Shown here in pieces: positions 1-8,827 of a DNA stretch of 64,000 nt (position 1 is the stretch's first letter; the number at the start of each line of letters is the position of its first letter). Source of the DNA: UBA6522 sp963664945 (GTDB lineage Bacteria > Pseudomonadota > Gammaproteobacteria > Steroidobacterales > Rariloculaceae). A model generated the notes under the pieces. That model saw only the letters and a program-made list of their open reading frames with translations. It was not told the DNA's origin and ran no database searches. Location: positions 5,146,001 to 5,210,000 of the forward strand of contig OY761822.1 in NCBI GenBank assembly GCA_963664945.1, given 5' to 3'. The position numbers and the translations under genes are program-made.

Positions 1-1
1 G

Positions 2-673
2 GACCGTTACGGTGTGTTCCGGGTCAACAAGAAGGACAAGGAGGCGGAGTTGACGCAGTTCGGGCGGGCGCTCAAGACGCTGGACATCGCCTCGGTCCAC
101 GCCGGCAGCCCCCAGGCGAAGGGGCGCGTGGAGCGGGCCAACCGGACGCTTCAGGACCGGCTGGTGAAGGAGATGCGGTTGCGCGGGATCGACGGCCTGG
201 AGGCCGGCAACGCGTACCTGCCGACGTTCATGTCGGACTTCAACCGGCGTTTCGCGGTGGCGCCGCGGGACCCGGCGGACGCCCACCGGGAGGTGCTGCA
301 CGGCGCCCGGGAGTTGGACCAGATTTTCAGCGAGCACCATGTGCGCAAGCTGACGAAGGATCTGACGATCCGGTTCCGCAACCGCGAGTACCGGGTGACG
401 GGACACGGCAAGGGGTACCGACTGCGCGGCGCGGCGGTCACGGTGTGCCAAGCGTTCGACGGCTCGGTGACGGTGCTGCGCGACGGCCGGGAGTTGCCCG
501 TCCGGTTGATCGGGGAAGGCGAGGCGGCGGCGGTGGAGGACGAGAAAACGGTGGTGCGGCGCGTGGACCGGATCAAGGCGGAACAGCGGTCGCGCCCGGC
601 CTACAAGCCGACCCCGGACCATCCTTGGCGGCGGTCGTGGAAGCCGGACGCGGGCGGGGCCGCCGCAGGATGA
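2..673 (+). CDS. ISNCY-type IS transposase, C-terminal part (5' end outside window)
   Basis: The reading frame is open from the window edge, so this is the 3' part of a transposase gene. The RNase H-like integrase core ends in a segment reading SVHAGSPQAKGRVERANRTL, whose glutamate (RVERAN) would be the last acidic residue of the DDE triad. The C-terminal part is basic with a small beta domain, as in ISNCY/IS1202-group transposases. It acts in DNA transposition. The stop is followed by a 15-bp hairpin and by a terminal repeat motif, so the 3' side of the element looks intact. Family assignment rests on motif recognition only. Whether the element is active cannot be judged because the 5' part is not in the window. 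Confidence 0.75.
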   Translation, partial: DRYGVFRVNKKDKEAELTQFGRALKTLDIASVHAGSPQAKGRVERANRTLQDRLVKEMRLRGIDGLEAGNAYLPTFMSDFNRRFAVAPRDPADAHREVLHGARELDQIFSEHHVRKLTKDLTIRFRNREYRVTGHGKGYRLRGAAVTVCQAFDGSVTVLRDGRELPVRLIGEGEAAAVEDEKTVVRRVDRIKAEQRSRPAYKPTPDHPWRRSWKPDAGGAAAG

Positions 674-682
674 AGCCCGCGC

Positions 683-733
683 GCATCGGCCTTGGGCTTC
701 GGTCGCTCCGCTCCCTGCGCCCAAGGCCGATGC
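683..733 (+). terminator. 15-bp perfect hairpin after the transposase
   Basis: Two 15-base arms (683-697 and 719-733) are exact reverse complements, separated by 21 bases. The hairpin starts ten bases after the transposase stop. No T-run follows, so it may act as a structural or Rho-assisted transcription stop, or protect the element from read-through. Confidence 0.5.
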
Positions 734-910
734 TAAACCGCCACAAGTGTATGGCGCGCGCCGACCAAAGGGGACATTTTAGAATTGGAGAAAAGGGGAC
801 ATTTCTGCTTTGCGTTTACACAGATGCGAAAATAGCACCATTTACGCTGCATATTGAGTGAGATCGTTGCCGCCCTACCGCGGCTACGGTGGGAAATGGT
901 AAGAGCGAGG

Positions 911-1042
911 GTGCGTGCGGACAGCCCTTTCGGGCGTCGTGGCGCGGCGCGGGGCCAAGGATGGCCAGGAGCGCCGCGCCCCGATCCGAGCCCGCCATGG
1001 ATGGCGGGCGAGGTTTAGCCCGAAAGGGCTGTCCGCACGCGC
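911..1042. repeat. Dispersed palindromic intergenic repeat, copy A
   Basis: A 25-base left arm (911-935) pairs with 1018-1042 with one mismatch. Between them lies a core that begins GTCGTGGCG, contains GGGCCAAGGATGGCC, and ends with an inner hairpin in which GCCCGCCA pairs with TGGCGGGC. A second copy of the same design with different arm sequences lies at 63242-63363. It sits between the IS end and the DUF6152 genes. Confidence 0.7.
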
Positions 1043-1090
1043 CCTCGCGGCGCCGACCGAAACGACCGGGCCGCGCCGGACCAGCCGCTC

Positions 1091-2143
1091 TCAGTCAGCC
1101 TGGTCGTCCCAATCCACGACACAGTCATACGGCGGGATCTCTCTGCCGGGCGCCCAATAGCGATTGTCTTCGACCGTGAACGGTCGAGTGAACGTGACGG
1201 GGTCGAAGACCGTCAACGAATACTCCAGGTCGTTTCCGTCTTCGGATGGCGTGAATCTCTCCAGTATGATGGCCTGGTCCGACTGCGGAAGCCCGAACTC
1301 CGACCAGTAGGGAAAGTCCAGATGCGTCGTGGTGACGACCAGGGTCTCGCCCGCCCAGCGGCCCGTCGAGTAGCCGACAGGCGACGGTTCCGGCACCGGA
1401 CTCGTTGCCGTATCCATGTATATGATTCGTCGACCATTGTATTCCCATGACTCGAACGTGATTCGGTCGCCCTCGTCGGTTATCCGTATCGGTACCGGGT
1501 CAAACATGTAATCGGGCATGCCTTGCCTGCATTCCGACACCTCGGCGTTATCCGCCACCGGGTCGTAGAGTGCGTTGATTTCGCGCCCGCGTTCGTTCAG
1601 CCAATCCCTGGAATCGGCCAGGGCATCCTGTTCGGGCCCTCTGCCCGGCGTCTTCATCCAGGTGCGAAAAATGCTGTGCGCCGTGCGCCTTTCCTCTGCC
1701 TCCAGTTCGGGATCGACCGGCGGACCCGTGCGGGTGACCGTCTCATTCGACCAACGAAGTTCACGGTTGCCCTGCACGAATTCCACGCCGCTTGGCAACA
1801 TCACATGAACTGCGCCTATGGAATTGCCCCCCCGTCTGGAAAGAAAACCGGCGATTCTGACCCGTCCCAGGAAATCTTCCTCGACAAGACCCCTCTGGTC
1901 CATGCCACCGGGGCCGGGGCCAAGCTCAACCTCCCAGACGTTCTCTTCGCCGGCATCATCCACCACTGTCAACCTGCCTCGAACATGCGGGTTGCGCCAC
2001 AGGAGTTCCGTCATCTCGCCTTCCAGTTCAATGAGATTGTCGGCGTGATACAGGACAGGGTTCGTGATTGCGCCGTGATGCGCCAGCAGCGCAGGAGAAA
2101 CCAGCGCGGAAACCAGAAAGAAAACCTTGTTTGCCATGTTCAT
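1091..2143 (-). CDS. Secreted DUF6152 family protein (distal copy)
   Basis: This predicted periplasmic protein of about 350 residues belongs to the uncharacterised DUF6152 family. The start at 2143 is chosen because a hydrophobic signal peptide (MNMANKVFF...ALLAHHGA) begins there and AGGAAAG lies just upstream; the longer frame only adds low-complexity residues. The mature N-terminus begins with the AHHG motif, which could bind metal, and the conserved WRNPHV segment follows near residue 50. It is a tandem paralogue of the next gene, 127 bp away on the same strand, sharing TTTHLDFPY/TTTHLDWPY and the WAPGREIPP/WSPGIEIPP ending. Its place downstream of a cytochrome oxidase operon suggests an envelope or redox-linked role, but none is known. 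Confidence 0.8.
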   Translation of the reverse strand: MNMANKVFFLVSALVSPALLAHHGAITNPVLYHADNLIELEGEMTELLWRNPHVRGRLTVVDDAGEENVWEVELGPGPGGMDQRGLVEEDFLGRVRIAGFLSRRGGNSIGAVHVMLPSGVEFVQGNRELRWSNETVTRTGPPVDPELEAEERRTAHSIFRTWMKTPGRGPEQDALADSRDWLNERGREINALYDPVADNAEVSECRQGMPDYMFDPVPIRITDEGDRITFESWEYNGRRIIYMDTATSPVPEPSPVGYSTGRWAGETLVVTTTHLDFPYWSEFGLPQSDQAIILERFTPSEDGNDLEYSLTVFDPVTFTRPFTVEDNRYWAPGREIPPYDCVVDWDDQAD

Positions 2144-2270
2144 TATCTTTCCTTTCCGTGAATATTCGACAGGCGAGCGATGCAGTCGGCCGGGATGCAT
2201 CGCCGATTGATCAGCCGTCTTCGGCGAGGCGGTCGTTCGCGCCGTGCAGCGGGACTGTTGCCACGGGCCG

Positions 2271-3317
2271 CTAGCCTTCCCAATCGGCGGCACAATTGAA
2301 CGGCGGAATCTCTATTCCCGGCGACCAGCGCCGCCCATGCTCAAGCGTAATGGGCGCCGTGTACATGATGGGGTCCGTAGCCGTCAGCGAATAGCTCAAC
2401 TCCGTGCGGTCGTCCGAGAGTTCGAAACGCTCCAGGTACTCGACCTGGTCCGACTGCGGCGTGCCGTAGGGATCGAGGTAAGGCCAATCCAGATGCGTCG
2501 TGGTGACGACGAGCGTGTTGCCCTCCCAACGTCCGACGGAGTAACCAAGCAACGAAGGTTCCTGCGACTCGGGCGCCGCATTTTCGCCGAGATGGATCGT
2601 TCGGCGTATGTCGTATTCCTCCAGAATGATGGTGATGCGGTCGCCCTCGTCAACCACCTCCATTGGATTGGGGTCGAACATGGTCGCCGCAACGCCCGAT
2701 CGGCATTCGAGCTCCGGGTTGTCTCTGGGCGCGTCGAATTCGGCGGCGAGCTCGCGTCCGCGTTCTGTCAGCAGATGCGCGTAGCTTTCGGCCTGCGGAC
2801 GGGGTCCGAGCCGCCTGCTCCACATCCGGAAGATGCCGTTCGCCGTTTCTCTCTCTGCCGCGGCTCTGACAGGATCCGGTTCCTGCAGCACGATCCTGAC
2901 GCCCGTATCCGACCATCGCGGTTCCCTGTTATTCGCATGGTACTCCCGGCCGCTGGGCAGCAGGAGGTTGACCACGCCGAGCGAATCCGGATCTCGCTTG
3001 GACCTGAAGCCCGCCACTCTTACGTGCCCGAGCAGATCTTCCTCGGAAATGCCCATGCGCCCGAACTCGACCGGGCCGGGCTGAGTTTCGATTTCCCACA
3101 CGGTTTCCTCACCGTTATCGTTTACGACACTCAGATGGGCCCTGGCGTGCGGATTTCGCCACAGGACCTCGGTGATCTCGCCCTCCAGTTCGATCAGTTC
3201 GTTGGAATCGTAAAGCGCACTGTTCGCCAGACTGCCGTGGTGGGCGTGAGCCAATGATGAGAAAACCAGGGGAACCCAAAAAAATGTCGCCCGCGCAGAT
3301 TTCAGTAAGTTCGGCAT
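2271..3317 (-). CDS. Secreted DUF6152 family protein (proximal copy)
   Basis: This is the second of two tandem DUF6152 paralogues, about 348 residues. The start at 3317 gives a signal peptide (MPNLLKSARATFFWVPLVFSS) followed by the AHAHHG motif at the mature N-terminus, and GGAG lies about ten bases upstream. The N-terminal half contains ELEGEITEVLWRNPHAR, nearly the same as in the neighbour. The C-terminal half carries the TTTHLDWPYLDPYG motif. The tandem pair looks like an old local duplication, because most other positions differ. The substrate and partners are unknown. It follows the oxidase operon and may be co-transcribed with it. Confidence 0.8.
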   Translation of the reverse strand: MPNLLKSARATFFWVPLVFSSLAHAHHGSLANSALYDSNELIELEGEITEVLWRNPHARAHLSVVNDNGEETVWEIETQPGPVEFGRMGISEEDLLGHVRVAGFRSKRDPDSLGVVNLLLPSGREYHANNREPRWSDTGVRIVLQEPDPVRAAAERETANGIFRMWSRRLGPRPQAESYAHLLTERGRELAAEFDAPRDNPELECRSGVAATMFDPNPMEVVDEGDRITIILEEYDIRRTIHLGENAAPESQEPSLLGYSVGRWEGNTLVVTTTHLDWPYLDPYGTPQSDQVEYLERFELSDDRTELSYSLTATDPIMYTAPITLEHGRRWSPGIEIPPFNCAADWEG

Positions 3318-3395
3318 GACCCATTCTCCATATTGTCCGCACGCAACCTCGCGGCGCCGAACGAAGAGGCACGGCAACGAACGCAGAAATTCGCG

Positions 3396-3656
3396 TCAGT
3401 CGGCGTCGGCGTCGTCCTTAAGCCCCCACCATGCCAGGGCACCGTAGATCAACAATCCGACGGCGACCACGGCGAAGGGCAGCGGCGGCAGCCAGAGGGG
3501 CACGTCGCCGAGGCTCTCGTAGGGACCGATCCAGCCCGCCGCGACCGCACCGAACATCAGTCCGATGACGATGCCGAACGCCAGCTTCGGCTGACTGCGC
3601 CACGTCAGTCCCCACAGAAGGAGGAAGACGATAAAGGCGGTCATGGTCCAGAACAT
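3396..3656 (-). CDS. Small membrane protein of the cytochrome oxidase operon
   Basis: This 86-residue protein is mostly hydrophobic, with three probable membrane segments (about 3-17, 24-42 and 57-79) and a very acidic C-terminus (KDDADAD). It is the last small gene after oxidase subunit IV on the minus strand, with a 54-bp gap. Its position suggests an accessory or assembly subunit of the oxidase, or a small inner-membrane protein such as those often encoded in cox clusters. I do not recognise a named family. Confidence 0.6.
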   Translation of the reverse strand: MFWTMTAFIVFLLLWGLTWRSQPKLAFGIVIGLMFGAVAAGWIGPYESLGDVPLWLPPLPFAVVAVGLLIYGALAWWGLKDDADAD

Positions 3657-3710
3657 CGTGTTTCCCGGTGTCGATTCAGGCGGCAGCCACAGGCGTCCTC
3701 GCGCCGCCCG

Positions 3711-4082
3711 TCAGTGCGCCTCGGACGGTTCGGCCGCGTGATGGGTGGGGACGAAATCCGTCTCGCCGAAAAAGTCCAGCCGCGTCAGGAAGGTGTAGTC
3801 GCCCTCCAGCGCGAAGAATCCGACCGCCACCAGCAGCAGGAGAGGCGGTCCGAGGATCGCGTAGATCAGGGCGATGCGCTCCCACGCCATGTGCATGAAG
3901 ATCGCGACGATGAAGCCCGCCTTGGCCAGCATGAAGACGATGATCAGCGACCAGCGCAGGTAGCCCTGCAAACCGATGTAGTCCACCATGTAGGAAAACG
4001 CGCTGAGCACGAACAGCAGCACCCAGACCCAGAGGTAGATGCTGAGCGGATGTTGCTGGTGTCCTTCGGTCGCCGTTGCCAT
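3711..4082 (-). CDS. Cytochrome c oxidase subunit IV, caa3/prokaryotic type
   Basis: This 123-residue inner-membrane protein matches the prokaryotic subunit IV family of haem-copper oxidases. It has three membrane segments: one at the conserved IYLWVWVLLFVLSAFSY region, one at WSLIIVFMLAKAGFIVAIFMH, and one following the WERIALIYAI loop. The start at 4082 (MATATEG) is preferred over a 27-residue basic extension. The subunit has no cofactor; it helps assemble and stabilise the core. It is downstream of two subunit III genes in the operon. Confidence 0.85.
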   Translation of the reverse strand: MATATEGHQQHPLSIYLWVWVLLFVLSAFSYMVDYIGLQGYLRWSLIIVFMLAKAGFIVAIFMHMAWERIALIYAILGPPLLLLVAVGFFALEGDYTFLTRLDFFGETDFVPTHHAAEPSEAH

Positions 4083-4215
4083 AGTCAGTATCCTGAGATT
4101 CGTCGCCTGCCGTTTTCCATGCCGCGTGCCACGCTCTGCCGCGTGCCGTCTCCCTTCCGGCATGCCGTGCGGGGGATTCGCCCGAGGCCGGGGCGCCGCT
4201 TCGGTGTCATGCTCC

Positions 4216-4908
4216 TCACCACAGATAGAAGAAAGCGAAGATGAAGACCCACACCAGGTCGACGAAGTGCCAGTACAGGCCGGCGATCTCGACGACCTCG
4301 TAGTTGCCCGATGCCTCGTAGTCGCCCCTGAGCACCTTCAGCGCGATCGCCGCCAGGTAGATCACGCCGCAGGACACGTGGAAGCCGTGGAAGCCGGTGA
4401 TCATGAAGAACGCCGAACCGAACTGCGCCGCCCCCATGGGGTTGCCCCAGGGCCGCACGCCCTCGTCGACGATGAGCTTCATCCATTCGAACGCCTGCAT
4501 GCCGACGAAGATGGCGCCGAAAGCCGCGGTGACGAACATCAGCGCCGCGGTCTTCGCCCGGTCCCGGCGATAGCCGTAGTTCACCGCCAGCGCCATGGTG
4601 CCACTGCTCGTGATGAGGATGAACGTCATGATGGCGATCAGGATCAGGGGAATGGGATCGCCGCCGAAACTGAGCGCGAAGACCTCGCTGGGGTTGGGCC
4701 AGGGCACCCGCGTGGACATGCGCACGTTCATGTAAGAGGTCAGGAAGAGCGTGAAGATGAAGGTGTCGCTCAGGAGGAAGATCCACATCATGGCCTTCCC
4801 CCACGGGACATGGAACGTCTGCTTGTCGGCGGTCCAGTCGCGGGCGAAGCCCTTTACGCCCTGCGGCAGGGCGGCCGCGCCGCCGGAGTCGGTCAGTTCG
4901 GTAGACAT
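4216..4908 (-). CDS. Cytochrome c oxidase subunit III
   Basis: This 230-residue integral membrane protein has the COX3 fold. The recognisable parts are the W-x-FLLSDTFIF segment, the AFEWMKLI region with its conserved glutamate, the FHGFHVSCG motif in the middle, and the closing YWHFVDLVWVFIFAFFYLW helix. It is a core subunit of the aa3/caa3 oxidase and stabilises proton uptake by subunit I. The spacing to the upstream subunit III-like gene is 49 bp. The operon encodes two subunit III paralogues, and this one is closer to the standard sequence. Confidence 0.9.
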   Translation of the reverse strand: MSTELTDSGGAAALPQGVKGFARDWTADKQTFHVPWGKAMMWIFLLSDTFIFTLFLTSYMNVRMSTRVPWPNPSEVFALSFGGDPIPLILIAIMTFILITSSGTMALAVNYGYRRDRAKTAALMFVTAAFGAIFVGMQAFEWMKLIVDEGVRPWGNPMGAAQFGSAFFMITGFHGFHVSCGVIYLAAIALKVLRGDYEASGNYEVVEIAGLYWHFVDLVWVFIFAFFYLW

Positions 4909-4957
4909 CGATTCAGGTTCATGCGCTCACGTGGGTCACAACGGCCGCTTCGATCGT

Positions 4958-5632
4958 TCAGGTGGAAATCAACAGGCCGAACAGGATCAGCCAGACCAAC
5001 AGCAGGTAGTGCCAGTACACCGAACACAGGGTGACGGACAGGCGCACTCTCGCGGCCTCGGTGACCGGACGCGAGTCCAGCCCCTTTTGCACCGCGCCCG
5101 CCGCGCGCGCCCAGAACCAAAGCCCGCCCGCCAGGTGCAGTCCGTGAAGCCCCGTCAGGATGTAGAAGAACGCGTCGGCGGGGTTGGTGGCCAGGTAGTA
5201 TCCGGCCGAACTCAATTGGCGCCAGACCAGCAACTGACCGCCCAGAAAGGCGAATGTCAGGACTCCGCCGGCCATGAGACTGGGTTTCAGTGCGCCCATG
5301 TCTTCCCGCGCCACCGCGCCGCGGGCGCGCTGCAGCGCCACGCTGGCCAGTATCAGCAACGCGGTATTCACCCACAGCAGTCCGGGGTCCGGCAACGGCC
5401 GCCAGTCCGGAAACTGGGAGCGCATGTTGTAGACGATGGCGAACAGGCCGAACAGGCTCGTCACCACCGCCAGGAAGACCCACAGGCCCACCCGTTGCGG
5501 CGCGGCGTTGACGGCGCCGCCTGCCTCGATCACACCCTGTTCCAACCATGGCTTGGTCTTCAGCCGCTGCAGCAGGAACAGCCACACCAGGATGGCGCCG
5601 CCCAGGGCCGCAAAGAGTACGGAAATATTCAT
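4958..5632 (-). CDS. Second subunit III-like protein (COX3 domain)
   Basis: This 224-residue membrane protein begins with a signal-anchor helix, then a cytoplasmic stretch and a COX3-like core with GLHGLHLAGGLWFW and a final YWHYLLLVWLILFGLL helix. These match the FHGFHV and YWHFVDLVW motifs of the neighbour. Its start codon overlaps the coxA stop by one base (TGATG), showing tight translational coupling. Two subunit III genes in one operon can arise by duplication, with one copy serving as a structural variant. Whether it is in the final complex is not known. Confidence 0.8.
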   Translation of the reverse strand: MNISVLFAALGGAILVWLFLLQRLKTKPWLEQGVIEAGGAVNAAPQRVGLWVFLAVVTSLFGLFAIVYNMRSQFPDWRPLPDPGLLWVNTALLILASVALQRARGAVAREDMGALKPSLMAGGVLTFAFLGGQLLVWRQLSSAGYYLATNPADAFFYILTGLHGLHLAGGLWFWARAAGAVQKGLDSRPVTEAARVRLSVTLCSVYWHYLLLVWLILFGLLIST

Positions 5633-7392
5633 CAGTGTTCAACGCCGTGGTCACGTCCGGCCACCACGCCGGCGTGGGGCGGTTCGGTTTGCGGGATGAA
5701 GTCTTCCGCCTCACCCGGCACGCTGTAGTCGTAGGGCCAGCGATGCACTTCGGGAAGTTCGGGACCCCAATTGCCGTGTTTGGGGGGCGTATCCGGTGTC
5801 ATCCACTCCAACGTGGTTGCCTTCCAGGGGTTGGGATCGGCCTTGGGGCCACGCCACAAGCTCCAGATCACGTTGATGAAGAATAGCGTCTGCGCCGCAG
5901 CAACGAACAGCGCCGCGATGGTGATGCCGGAGTTGAGGGTGTGGACGGACTCGGGGATGAAATCCGTGTCGCCAAGAGCGTAGTAGCGGCGCGGCACGCC
6001 GAGAATGCCGAGATAGTGCATGGGCAGGTAGATGGAATAGGTGCCAAGCAGCGTCAGCCAGAAGTGCGCCTTGCCCAGCGTGTCGTTGAACATGCGCCCG
6101 GTGATCTTGGGGAACCAGTGGTAGATCGCGGCGAACACCACCAGCACCGGGGAAACGCCCATGACCATGTGGAAGTGCGCAACCACGAAATAGGTATCGG
6201 AGAGCGGCAGGTCCACCGTGACGTTGCCCAGAAACAGCCCGGTCAGGCCGCCATGGATGAAGGTGAAGATGAAACCGATGGCAAACAGCATGGGCACCCT
6301 GAGGTGGATGTCGCCCCGCCACAGGGTCAGTATCCAGTTGTAGACTTTCAGGGCCGTGGGCACCGCGATGATCAGCGTGGTGGTGGCGAAGAAGAACCCG
6401 AAGTACGGGTTCATGCCGCTGACGTACATGTGGTGCGCCCAGACCACGAAGCTGAGCGCGCCGATCAGCACGATCGCCCAGACCATCATCCGGTAGCCGA
6501 AGATGTTCTTGCGGGCATGCACGCTCAGGACGTCGGAGACGATCCCGAAGGCGGGCAGCGCGACGATGTATACCTCCGGATGCCCGAAGAACCAGAACAG
6601 GTGCTGGAACAGGATCGGGCTGCCGCCGCCGTAGTCCAGTTCCCGGCCCAGGGACAGCATCTCGGGCATGAAGAAACTGGTCCCGACGACCCGGTCGAGC
6701 GTCATCATGACCGCCGCCACCAGCAGGGCCGGAAACGCCAGCAGGCCCAGGATGGTGGCCACGAAGATGCCCCACACCGCCAGCGGCATGCGCATCAGGG
6801 TCATGCCGCGGGTGCGCGCCTGCAGCACCGTGGTGACGTAGTTCAGCCCGCCCATGGTGAACGCGACGATGAAGATGGCCAGCGACACCAGCATCAAGAC
6901 GATGCCGCCGCCGATTCCCGGCGTTCCCTCGCTGATCGCCTGGGGCGGATACAGCGTCCAGCCGGCGCCGGTGGGTCCGCCGGGGACGAAGAAACTGGCC
7001 AGCAGCACGATGACGCTCAGCAGGTAAACCCAGAAGCTGAGCATGTTCATGTACGGGAACACCATGTCACGGGCGCCGCACATCAGCGGGATCAGGTAGT
7101 TGCCGAATCCGCCCAGGAACAGCGCCGTCAACAGGTAGATGACCATGATCATGCCGTGCATGGTCACGTACTGGTAATACTGGTTCGGGTCCACCAGGTT
7201 GAACGAGTCGGGAAAACCCAGTTGCAGGCGGAACAGCAGCGACAGCACCAGCGCCACCACGCCGACGAAAATGGCGGTTATCGCGTACTGGATCGCGATC
7301 ACCTTGTGATCCTGGCTCCAGATGTACTTGGTGATGAAGGTGTCGGGATCGTGAAGGTGGTGATCGCGGTCGGCGATCGCAACGTATGCCAT
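5632..7392 (-). CDS. coxA: Cytochrome c oxidase subunit I
   Basis: This 586-residue catalytic subunit reduces O2 to water and pumps protons. All metal ligands are visible: His79 and His408 for haem a, His406 for haem a3, and His271, His320 and His321 for CuB, with Tyr275 of the HPEVY motif available for the His-Tyr crosslink. Asp109 and Asn98 (D-channel entry), Glu273 in HPEVY and Lys349 (K-channel) are present, so this is an A1-type oxidase. Twelve membrane segments are expected. The start overlaps the coxB stop by one base. Length is normal for the family, with an extra C-terminal tail. Confidence 0.97.
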   Translation of the reverse strand: MAYVAIADRDHHLHDPDTFITKYIWSQDHKVIAIQYAITAIFVGVVALVLSLLFRLQLGFPDSFNLVDPNQYYQYVTMHGMIMVIYLLTALFLGGFGNYLIPLMCGARDMVFPYMNMLSFWVYLLSVIVLLASFFVPGGPTGAGWTLYPPQAISEGTPGIGGGIVLMLVSLAIFIVAFTMGGLNYVTTVLQARTRGMTLMRMPLAVWGIFVATILGLLAFPALLVAAVMMTLDRVVGTSFFMPEMLSLGRELDYGGGSPILFQHLFWFFGHPEVYIVALPAFGIVSDVLSVHARKNIFGYRMMVWAIVLIGALSFVVWAHHMYVSGMNPYFGFFFATTTLIIAVPTALKVYNWILTLWRGDIHLRVPMLFAIGFIFTFIHGGLTGLFLGNVTVDLPLSDTYFVVAHFHMVMGVSPVLVVFAAIYHWFPKITGRMFNDTLGKAHFWLTLLGTYSIYLPMHYLGILGVPRRYYALGDTDFIPESVHTLNSGITIAALFVAAAQTLFFINVIWSLWRGPKADPNPWKATTLEWMTPDTPPKHGNWGPELPEVHRWPYDYSVPGEAEDFIPQTEPPHAGVVAGRDHGVEH

Positions 7393-8759
7393 CAGTTGGT
7401 TCCCCCGCTCAATGTATTCAGATAAGCGACCACGTCATCGACATCTTCGTCGGTGGGCATGATGTCCGCCATCAGCATCATCTGGTCGCCGTACAGGTCC
7501 GCGGGATGGGCGCCGCGGATTCCGTCGCGGAAGTTCCGCAACTGCGCCGCCAGGTACCAGTCGTTCAGGCCGTCCAGCGCCGGGGCGTTCACGGCCCAGA
7601 TGCCTTCGCCATTGGCGCCGTGGCAGGCCGCGCAATTGCGATAGATCCGTTCGCCGCGCTCGACGTCGCCGAAAATCGTCTCCTCCAGAGGCTGCACCGG
7701 CATGGACGCGATGTAGGCGGATACATTGCGGATCGCTTCATCGTCCGGGATCGCGGCCATGATCGGCCTCATGGTGGCGCCTACCGTGTCCCCGGGGTGG
7801 GTTCCGCGGACGCCGTCCCTGTAGTAGCGCAGTTGCCTGGCCGTATATTCCACGTCCAGTCCGGCGATGGCAGGCGCGTTGAGTATCTGCATGCCCTCCC
7901 CCGTCTGACCGTGGCAGGCGCCGCATAGCGCGTAGCTTGCCTGGCCGAGCGCCGCGTCGCCCAGGCCGCGTTCCATGGTCTCCGCGAAGGTGGGATGACT
8001 GTCCAGCCAGGCCTCGAAGTCGGCTCGCTCATCGACCACCACGCGTCCCCGCATGGTGTGGTGCGCAAGGCCGCAGAGTTCCTCGCAAAGGATTTCATAC
8101 TCGCCGACCACGGTGGGCGTGAACCAGAGGTAGGAGACGTGGCCGGGCACCAGGTCCATCTTCACGCGGAATTGCGGCACCGCAAAATCGTGCAGCACAT
8201 CCTTTGAACGCAGCCAGGCCCGATACGGTTCATCCACCGGCAGATGCACGATGGGGCTGGCAACCAGGATGTCGTCCCGGCCGGTGGGATCGGCCGGGTC
8301 CATGCCGAAGGGGTTCTCCGGCGCGATATGGCGGATGTCGACGTTGCCGAACTCCCCGTCATCGCCCGGAAAGCGGTAGCTCCAGTGCCATTGCTGACCC
8401 ACGGCCTCGAATTCGGCGGCCTCGTCGGGGACGTTGACGAACTGCCCCCAGACCACCAGTCCCGGCGCCAGCATGACCACCACGCCGATACTGGTGCCCA
8501 CCGTGAGCCAGGTCTCCAGCTTCGTGTTCTCGGGGTCGTAATCCGCCTTGTGCCCGGCGCGGTGCCGGTAGCGGATCACGCACCAGGCCATGAACAGGTT
8601 CGCGGCCACGAACACCAGCCCCGTCACGATGAACGTCACGTTCACCGTGAGATCGATCAGCCCCCAATTGGAAGCGAGCGGGGTGAAGTACCAGGGGCTC
8701 AGGAAGTGGAAGGCCAGCGAGGCCAGCACGAGCAATATGATTGCGACCGCTAACGCCAT
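7392..8759 (-). CDS. coxB: Cytochrome c oxidase subunit II fused to two cytochrome c domains
   Basis: This 455-residue protein accepts electrons and passes them to subunit I. It has hydrophobic membrane segments near 1-20, 38-62 and 87-108, then a cupredoxin domain with the aromatic W124-H125-W126 patch and a complete CuA site (His190, Cys225, Glu227, Cys229, His233, Met236). Two haem c domains follow with CxxCH motifs at 279-283 and 376-380. They are similar to each other (RYYRDGVRGTHP and RNFRDGIRGAHP), suggesting internal duplication. Two fused haems make this a caa3-like enzyme of the double-haem kind. It is the first oxidase gene after azurin, with a 68-bp gap. Confidence 0.95.
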   Translation of the reverse strand: MALAVAIILLVLASLAFHFLSPWYFTPLASNWGLIDLTVNVTFIVTGLVFVAANLFMAWCVIRYRHRAGHKADYDPENTKLETWLTVGTSIGVVVMLAPGLVVWGQFVNVPDEAAEFEAVGQQWHWSYRFPGDDGEFGNVDIRHIAPENPFGMDPADPTGRDDILVASPIVHLPVDEPYRAWLRSKDVLHDFAVPQFRVKMDLVPGHVSYLWFTPTVVGEYEILCEELCGLAHHTMRGRVVVDERADFEAWLDSHPTFAETMERGLGDAALGQASYALCGACHGQTGEGMQILNAPAIAGLDVEYTARQLRYYRDGVRGTHPGDTVGATMRPIMAAIPDDEAIRNVSAYIASMPVQPLEETIFGDVERGERIYRNCAACHGANGEGIWAVNAPALDGLNDWYLAAQLRNFRDGIRGAHPADLYGDQMMLMADIMPTDEDVDDVVAYLNTLSGGTN

Positions 8760-8827
8760 AAGAATCCGGAGCCCTTTTCGCCTGTCTCGATGCCTGAAAT
8801 TCCCGCGCAGTCAGCGCGGTCTCGAGC

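Larger units (their letters stand above)
1..806 (+). mobile_element. 3' portion and right end of an ISNCY-type insertion sequence
   Basis: The motif AAAGGGGACATTT occurs twice, at 768-780 and 792-804, past the transposase gene. Repeated GGGGACATTT motifs are typical subterminal/terminal repeats of this type of element, so the right boundary is placed near 806. The left end is outside the window, so the target duplication cannot be checked. Confidence 0.55.

Noticed and set aside
5941..7425. Long plus-strand open frame of 494 codons
   Set aside because: It is antisense to coxA, whose metal ligands are all in place; the composition (many H, Q, D, R) is typical of a shadow frame in high-GC DNA.
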